Source of the DNA: GCA-020352575 sp041635475
Lineage (GTDB): Bacteria; Actinomycetota; Acidimicrobiia; Spongiisociales; JAENVV01
Direction of reading: 5' to 3'
Assembly (NCBI GenBank): GCA_041635475.1
Contig: JBFKVA010000001.1
Coordinates: forward strand, 115,725 to 179,724
DNA length: 64,000 bases
Shown here piece after piece: positions 60,369 to 64,000 of this stretch. Every line of letters starts with the position of its first letter. Within the stretch, counting starts at the first letter, position 1. A program made the position numbers and the translations under genes. Under the pieces are notes generated by a model. It was not told the DNA's origin. It searched no databases and worked only from the letters and a program-made list of their open reading frames with translations.

Positions 60369-61306
60369 GCGGTCTCCAATTCGGCAAAGGAGGAACCCAG
60401 CGAGGTGATCGCCTCGATGTCGTTGACGACGTACGTCGGCACGTCGGGGACGATGCGCCGGGCCATGCCGGCCGTCACGTCGCCGGGGCCGACGTGGAGA
60501 TAGGCGTCGACGTGGGGGGCCATTGCCTCCACCGCCTCCTGGAACCGGACCCGGCCGGTGAGCTGGTCGACGAGCGTGGCACCGACGGCGGGCCCATACG
60601 GTCCACCGGTGACGTTGGCGTACACCGTGAACGCCGGGGAATCGAAGTGCATGCCGGCAAGGTACTCGCCGAGAGCCGAAGCCGCAGGGGCCATGAACGG
60701 CGTATGGAAGGCTCCGGCCACTTTGAGGGGGATGGCCCGGCGGATGCCGTGGTCGCGGGCGTGGTCGCCGGCCCAGGCGATGTCGGCGGCGCCGCCGGCC
60801 ACCACCACCTGGCCGGGGGCGTTGACGTTGGCCACCCACAGCCGCCCCCCGGTCTCCCGCCGGGTGGACGCCAGCGCCTCGGCCGCGGCCTCGTCGGCCC
60901 CGATGAGCGCCGCCATCCCAGAGGGCTCCGTGGCAGCGGCGTCGGCCATGGCCCGACCTCGGGCCGCCACCAGGTTGAGCCCGTCGAAGTAGCCGAGGGC
61001 GCCGGAGGCGCTGAGGGCCGTGTACTCGCCAAGCGAGTGGCCGACCGCGGCCGCCACCGTGAGATCGGGAATCCTCCGGCGCACTTCGTCCCACAGGGAG
61101 TACGAGAGGGCGTAGAGGGCAGGCTGGGCGCGTTCGGTGGCGGTGAGGCGCTCTTCCGGGCCGTTGGTGCACACGTCGGCCAGCGACCATCCCAGGATGT
61201 CGTCGGCGGGCGGGCCGAGCAGGTCGGGGCGTGCGCCGAACAGATCGGCGCCCATTCCCACGAACTGAGCTCCCTGCCCGGGGAACAAGAGACCGATACG
61301 AGCCAC
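60365..61306 (-). CDS. fabD: Malonyl-CoA:ACP transacylase
   Basis: Loads malonate onto ACP. The 313-residue protein has LLFPGQGAQFVGMG, the nucleophile Ser91 in VGHSLGEYTAL, and the His in GAFHTPFM. It starts with GTG, 28 bases after the threonine aldolase stop, and leads fabD-fabH-fabG-acpP-fabF. The operon probably begins at or before the aldolase gene, as no separate promoter is obvious. Confidence 0.94.
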   Translation of the reverse strand: MARIGLLFPGQGAQFVGMGADLFGARPDLLGPPADDILGWSLADVCTNGPEERLTATERAQPALYALSYSLWDEVRRRIPDLTVAAAVGHSLGEYTALSASGALGYFDGLNLVAARGRAMADAAATEPSGMAALIGADEAAAEALASTRRETGGRLWVANVNAPGQVVVAGGAADIAWAGDHARDHGIRRAIPLKVAGAFHTPFMAPAASALGEYLAGMHFDSPAFTVYANVTGGPYGPAVGATLVDQLTGRVRFQEAVEAMAPHVDAYLHVGPGDVTAGMARRIVPDVPTYVVNDIEAITSLGSSFAELETA

Positions 61307-61333
61307 GGTGTGTTCGACCTGCGCCCCGGGGAC

Positions 61334-62371
61334 CTAGTTACCGAGTTCGTCGAGCACCGCGAGCACGCGTGCCGCGTCGTCGAGGTCGACGTCGCGGTGG
61401 GTGACGAACCGGACGAGCCCCGGCCCCAGCCCACCCACCAGGACACCGGCGGTGGACAGGGCCTCCATGAAGGGACCCGGGCCACCCGGGAGGCGGTTCC
61501 CGTCCACGAGGAGCATGTTCGTTTCGACCGGGCCGACGACGGCGGACGGGTGGCGGTCGGTGATCCCTTCGGCCAGCGCTCGGGCCACGGCGTGGTCCTC
61601 GGTGAGCCGGTCGCGGTCGGCAAGCGCGACGCGGGCGGCCGCCGCCACCACTCCTGCCTGGTGCATGCCTCCGCCAAGGACCTTCCTCCGGTAGCGGGCC
61701 TCGGCGATCAGGTCGGCCGGGCCGCACAGGACGGACCCGATTGGGGCGCCGAGCGCTTTCGAGTAGCAGAACTGGACCGTGTCGGCGGTGGCCGCCCACG
61801 TGGGGGCAGCGATGCCGGTGGCGGCCACGGCGTTGAACAGGCGGGCCCCGTCGAGGTGGACGGCGAGCCCCGCCTGGGTTGCCACGGACCTGCCGGCCTC
61901 CATGGAGGCAAGGGACACGATGGTGCCACCCGAGGCGATGTGGGTGTTCTCCCACGCCAACAGCGACACCCGCGGCAGGTGGTGCTCGGCGCCGGAGGAG
62001 GCCGTTCGGATTTCGTCGGGGGTCATCTCGCCGTTGGGTGACGCAATCGTCCTGAACTGGACACCGCTCAGCACGGCGGCGGCTCCCCGTTCGTAGTTGC
62101 GGATGTGTGCGGTGTCGACGCAGATGACCTCGGTTCCGGGACGGGTCTGGCACCAGATGGCCAGCTGGTTGCCCATGGTCCCCGAGGGGACGAACACCGC
62201 GGCCTCCTTGCCGACGACCTCGGCGCTCTCGGCTTCGAGGAGGTTGACCGTGGGGTCGTCGCCGTACACGTCGTCTCCGACCGCCGCGTCGGCCATCGCC
62301 GCCCTCATGGCCGGGGTGGGCCGTGTCACGGTGTCGGAGCGGAAGTCGGCGATGCCGTCAGGGAAGGCCAT
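61334..62371 (-). CDS. ltaE: Low-specificity L-threonine aldolase
   Basis: PLP enzyme that splits threonine to glycine and acetaldehyde. The 345-residue protein has DFRSDTVTRPTPAMR, DDVYGDDPTVNLLE, FVPSGTMGNQLA, HLDGARLFNA and the PLP lysine in CYSKALGAPIGSVL. The ATG at 62371 is preceded at 8 bases by TACTCT. A large palindrome separates it from the aminotransferase gene upstream. Confidence 0.92.
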   Translation of the reverse strand: MAFPDGIADFRSDTVTRPTPAMRAAMADAAVGDDVYGDDPTVNLLEAESAEVVGKEAAVFVPSGTMGNQLAIWCQTRPGTEVICVDTAHIRNYERGAAAVLSGVQFRTIASPNGEMTPDEIRTASSGAEHHLPRVSLLAWENTHIASGGTIVSLASMEAGRSVATQAGLAVHLDGARLFNAVAATGIAAPTWAATADTVQFCYSKALGAPIGSVLCGPADLIAEARYRRKVLGGGMHQAGVVAAAARVALADRDRLTEDHAVARALAEGITDRHPSAVVGPVETNMLLVDGNRLPGGPGPFMEALSTAGVLVGGLGPGLVRFVTHRDVDLDDAARVLAVLDELGN

Positions 62372-62379
62372 GCGGCGGC

Positions 62380-62385
62380 AGAGTA
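62380..62385 (-). promoter_or_regulatory. Candidate -10 element for the threonine aldolase-fab operon
   Basis: Minus-strand TACTCT, 8 bases before the ATG at 62371, just past the palindrome. Confidence 0.4.
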
Positions 62386-62393
62386 CCCCAGGT

Positions 62394-62448
62394 CCGTTTT
62401 CCCACGGCCGTTGTCCGCCTGGGACGGACAACCAGCGGGGGAAAACGG
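62394..62448 (-). terminator. Nested palindrome after the aminotransferase gene
   Basis: Outer perfect 10-base arms CCGTTTTCCC (62394-62403) and GGGAAAACGG (62439-62448) enclose inner perfect 7-base arms TTGTCCG (62411-62417) and CGGACAA (62425-62431), with 7-base internal loops on both sides. It begins one base after the aminotransferase stop. It is unusually A/T-containing for this genome. Terminator or REP-like element. Confidence 0.5.
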
Positions 62449-62449
62449 C

Positions 62450-63625
62450 TCAGGAGGATTCGAGGTGCTTGCGAATCCCGCGCACCGCCTGTCGAATCCG
62501 GTCCTCGTTCTCGACGAGGGCGAAGTGCACGTAGCCCTCACCGTTCTGGCCGAACCCGTTGCCGGGTGAGACCGCCACCCCGCCCCCTTTGAGGAGGGCC
62601 TTGGCGAACTCGAGAGAACCCTGGGCCTCATGGCCGGCGGGCAGCTTGGCCCACACGAACATCGTGCCCTTGGGCTTGTCGATCTCCCATCCGGCCCGGG
62701 CCAGGCCGTCGACGAGCGTGTCACGGCGCCGACGATAGATCTCGGTCACCTCGCCGATGTACTCGTCGCCTTCGTTGAGGGCGATGATCGAGGCGATCTG
62801 GATCGGTTGGAACGTGCCGTAGTCGAGGTACGACTTGAGCTTGGCGAGGGCGGCCACCACCTCACGGTTCCCCACCACGAAACCAACTCGCCAGCCGGCC
62901 ATGGAGTGGCTCTTCGTGAGGGTGTACAGCTCGACTGCGACGTCCTTGGCCCCGGCGACCTCGAGGATTGAGGGTGGCTGATACCCGTCGAAGGCGGTCT
63001 CGGCGTAGGCGAAATCGTGGACGATGAACGTGCCGTGGTCCCGGGCGAAGGCGACGAGCCGTTCCCAGAACGCGAGGTCGACGCAGGTCGTCGTGGGGTT
63101 GTGGGGGAAGGAGGTGATGATGACCCGGGGTCGGGGCCACGAGTCGCGGAAGGCCTGTTCGATGCCTTCGAAGAACTCGTCGGCGGAGCCGCCGAGGGGG
63201 ATCCGGCGCACCTCGGCTCCGGCCAGGACGGGAGCGTAGATGTGGATCGGGTAGGAGGGGTCGGGCACGATGGCGGTGTCGCCGGGCTGGACGAGTGTCC
63301 ACAGCATGTGGGCCAGGCCCTCCTTGGCCCCGATGGTGGAGATCGCCTCGGTCTCCGGGTCGAGGTCGACGCCGAACCGCCGCTGGTAGCGGGCGGCGAT
63401 CGCCTTGCGCAGATTGGGGAGCCCCCGGGACTGGCTGTACCCGTGGTTGCGGGGGTTGCGAACGGCCTCAACGAGCTTCTCGACCACCGCTGGTGACGAC
63501 GGGATGTCGGGGTTCCCGAACCCGAGGTCGATGATGTCCTCGCCGGCCCGTCTCGCCTCGAGCTTGAGACGGTCGACCTCGGCGAAGACGTACGGCGGCA
63601 GGTGCTCTATCCGACGGAACTCCAT
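62450..63625 (-). CDS. alaC: AlaC-type aminotransferase (class I/II PLP)
   Basis: A 391-residue fold-type I transaminase: DIIDLGFGNPDIPSSP, YSQSRGLPNLRKAIA, DPSYPIHIYAPVLAGAE, FPHNPTTTCVD, VHDFAYAETAFDGY and the PLP lysine in LTKSHSMAGWRVGFV. The pattern fits E. coli AlaC, a glutamate-pyruvate aminotransferase; some relatives act in other amino-acid pathways. TACCCT lies 9 bases before the ATG. Confidence 0.9.
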   Translation of the reverse strand: MEFRRIEHLPPYVFAEVDRLKLEARRAGEDIIDLGFGNPDIPSSPAVVEKLVEAVRNPRNHGYSQSRGLPNLRKAIAARYQRRFGVDLDPETEAISTIGAKEGLAHMLWTLVQPGDTAIVPDPSYPIHIYAPVLAGAEVRRIPLGGSADEFFEGIEQAFRDSWPRPRVIITSFPHNPTTTCVDLAFWERLVAFARDHGTFIVHDFAYAETAFDGYQPPSILEVAGAKDVAVELYTLTKSHSMAGWRVGFVVGNREVVAALAKLKSYLDYGTFQPIQIASIIALNEGDEYIGEVTEIYRRRRDTLVDGLARAGWEIDKPKGTMFVWAKLPAGHEAQGSLEFAKALLKGGGVAVSPGNGFGQNGEGYVHFALVENEDRIRQAVRGIRKHLESS

Positions 63626-63634
63626 GGGACGGGG

Positions 63635-63640
63635 AGGGTA
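63635..63640 (-). promoter_or_regulatory. Candidate -10 element for the aminotransferase gene
   Basis: Minus-strand TACCCT, 9 bases before the ATG at 63625. Confidence 0.4.
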
Positions 63641-63677
63641 CCGGGGTGAATGGGCATCGGCGTCGCCGGGACCCGGG

Positions 63678-64000
63678 TCACAGCCGAGACCGGACCTCGG
63701 CGATACGGTCGAGGGCGGTGCGGTCCGTGGAGGGCAACGGGGCGAGCACCACTTCGTCGAACCCGGCCGCCTCCAGGATGCGGAGGTTGGCGGCAACCGT
63801 GTCGGTCGAACCAGACAGCCACACACCGGGCACCGGCTCCCCCACGGCCACCCGACCACCCCAACTGAGCGTGTACCCCCTCGTCGACGGGCGGCGGGCG
63901 ACCAGTGCCTGGAGACGGTCGGAGCCGGGCTCCCACAGGTTCCACCCATCGGCGGTGTGGGCGATCGCGATGACGGCCGGGTGGAGACCCCCCACCCATG
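63678..64000 (-). CDS. LLM-class flavin-dependent oxidoreductase, C-terminal part (partial)
   Basis: The last 107 or so residues of a protein that begins beyond the right edge. AIAHTADGWNLWEPG and VWLSGSTDTVAANLRILEAAGFDEVVLAPL match the C-terminal end of luciferase-like monooxygenase-fold enzymes, with the substrate-side loop and the final helix. It is a second such enzyme in the window, unrelated in position to the one at 55093-55974. Confidence 0.75.
   Translation of the reverse strand, partial: WVGGLHPAVIAIAHTADGWNLWEPGSDRLQALVARRPSTRGYTLSWGGRVAVGEPVPGVWLSGSTDTVAANLRILEAAGFDEVVLAPLPSTDRTALDRIAEVRSRL

Noticed and set aside
1..64000. tRNA, rRNA or CRISPR arrays
   Set aside because: No intergenic gap shows a cloverleaf-like segment with a T-arm consensus, rRNA-like sequence or regularly spaced repeats.

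Overview
This window is a compact, very GC-rich stretch of a bacterial chromosome with 68 recognisable protein genes. The first (trpB) and last (a flavin-dependent oxidoreductase) are cut by the window edges. Most adjacent co-directional genes overlap by 1 to 14 bases, often as ATGA or GTGA. No gap between genes exceeds about 240 bases. I see no rRNA, tRNA, CRISPR array, insertion sequence or prophage. The gene set points to Actinomycetota: a division cluster without ftsA but with sepF, yggT and divIVA; an FtsR-type MerR regulator; paired Rv3679/Rv3680-like ATPases; luciferase-like oxidoreductases of the type that often use F420; DUF3040; and a type-2 isoleucyl-tRNA synthetase. A discrete type II fab operon and an ileS-dksA-lspA-rluD-dnaE neighbourhood fit a deep-branching lineage such as Acidimicrobiia. 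That lineage call is inference.

Layout. 1-4146 (minus): tryptophan operon trpE-ygfZ-trpC-trpF-trpB, with a YgfZ-like gene inside it and no trpG or trpD. 4189-10350: ccdA, an MFS and a MATE transporter, nth, xanthine phosphoribosyltransferase, a hotdog thioesterase and small membrane proteins. 10438-17757 (plus): a tandem ThyX-fold protein, the paired ATPases, and a phosphate block of Na/Pi cotransporter, PhoU and Na/Pi-PhoU fusion. 17945-24877: dnaE, a rhomboid protease, 6-phosphofructokinase, rluD and lspA. 24874-28834: a DksA-like protein, DUF167 and an inverted ileS. 28894-45488 (minus): the division and cell-wall cluster mraZ-rsmH-ftsL-pbp-murE-mraY-murD-ftsW-murG-murC-murB-ftsQ-ftsZ-pgeF-yggS-sepF-yggT-divIVA, with no murF. 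45726-47670: an HNH nuclease, a serine-recombinase-like protein lacking catalytic residues, and two conserved proteins of unknown role. 47774-52220 (plus): a MoxR-DUF58-transglutaminase operon. 52225-56956: an FtsR-like regulator, DUF3040, DNA polymerase IV, a histidine phosphatase, an oxidoreductase and membrane proteins. 57036-63625 (minus): fabD-fabH-fabG-acpP-fabF behind a threonine aldolase and an AlaC-type aminotransferase.

How the parts fit. The division cluster makes lipid II precursors (MurB, C, D, E, MraY, MurG) and the septal machine (FtsL, FtsQ, FtsW, PBP, FtsZ, SepF, DivIVA). It starts from a near-consensus promoter carrying MraZ boxes. Two further control points are visible inside it. 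One is an inverted repeat that would bury the rsmH ribosome-binding site. The other is a separate ftsZ promoter with an upstream palindrome. Across the window many genes have a TANNNT hexamer only 6 to 9 bases before the start codon, which suggests frequent leaderless or near-leaderless transcription. Several junctions carry GC-rich hairpins without T-tracts.

The most unusual items are the catalytically emptied recombinase-fold protein, the ThyX tandem whose two halves have lost complementary parts of the active-site motif, the missing murF, the inverted ileS, the SD-sequestering repeat before rsmH, and a possible three-way-junction RNA at 17785-17851.
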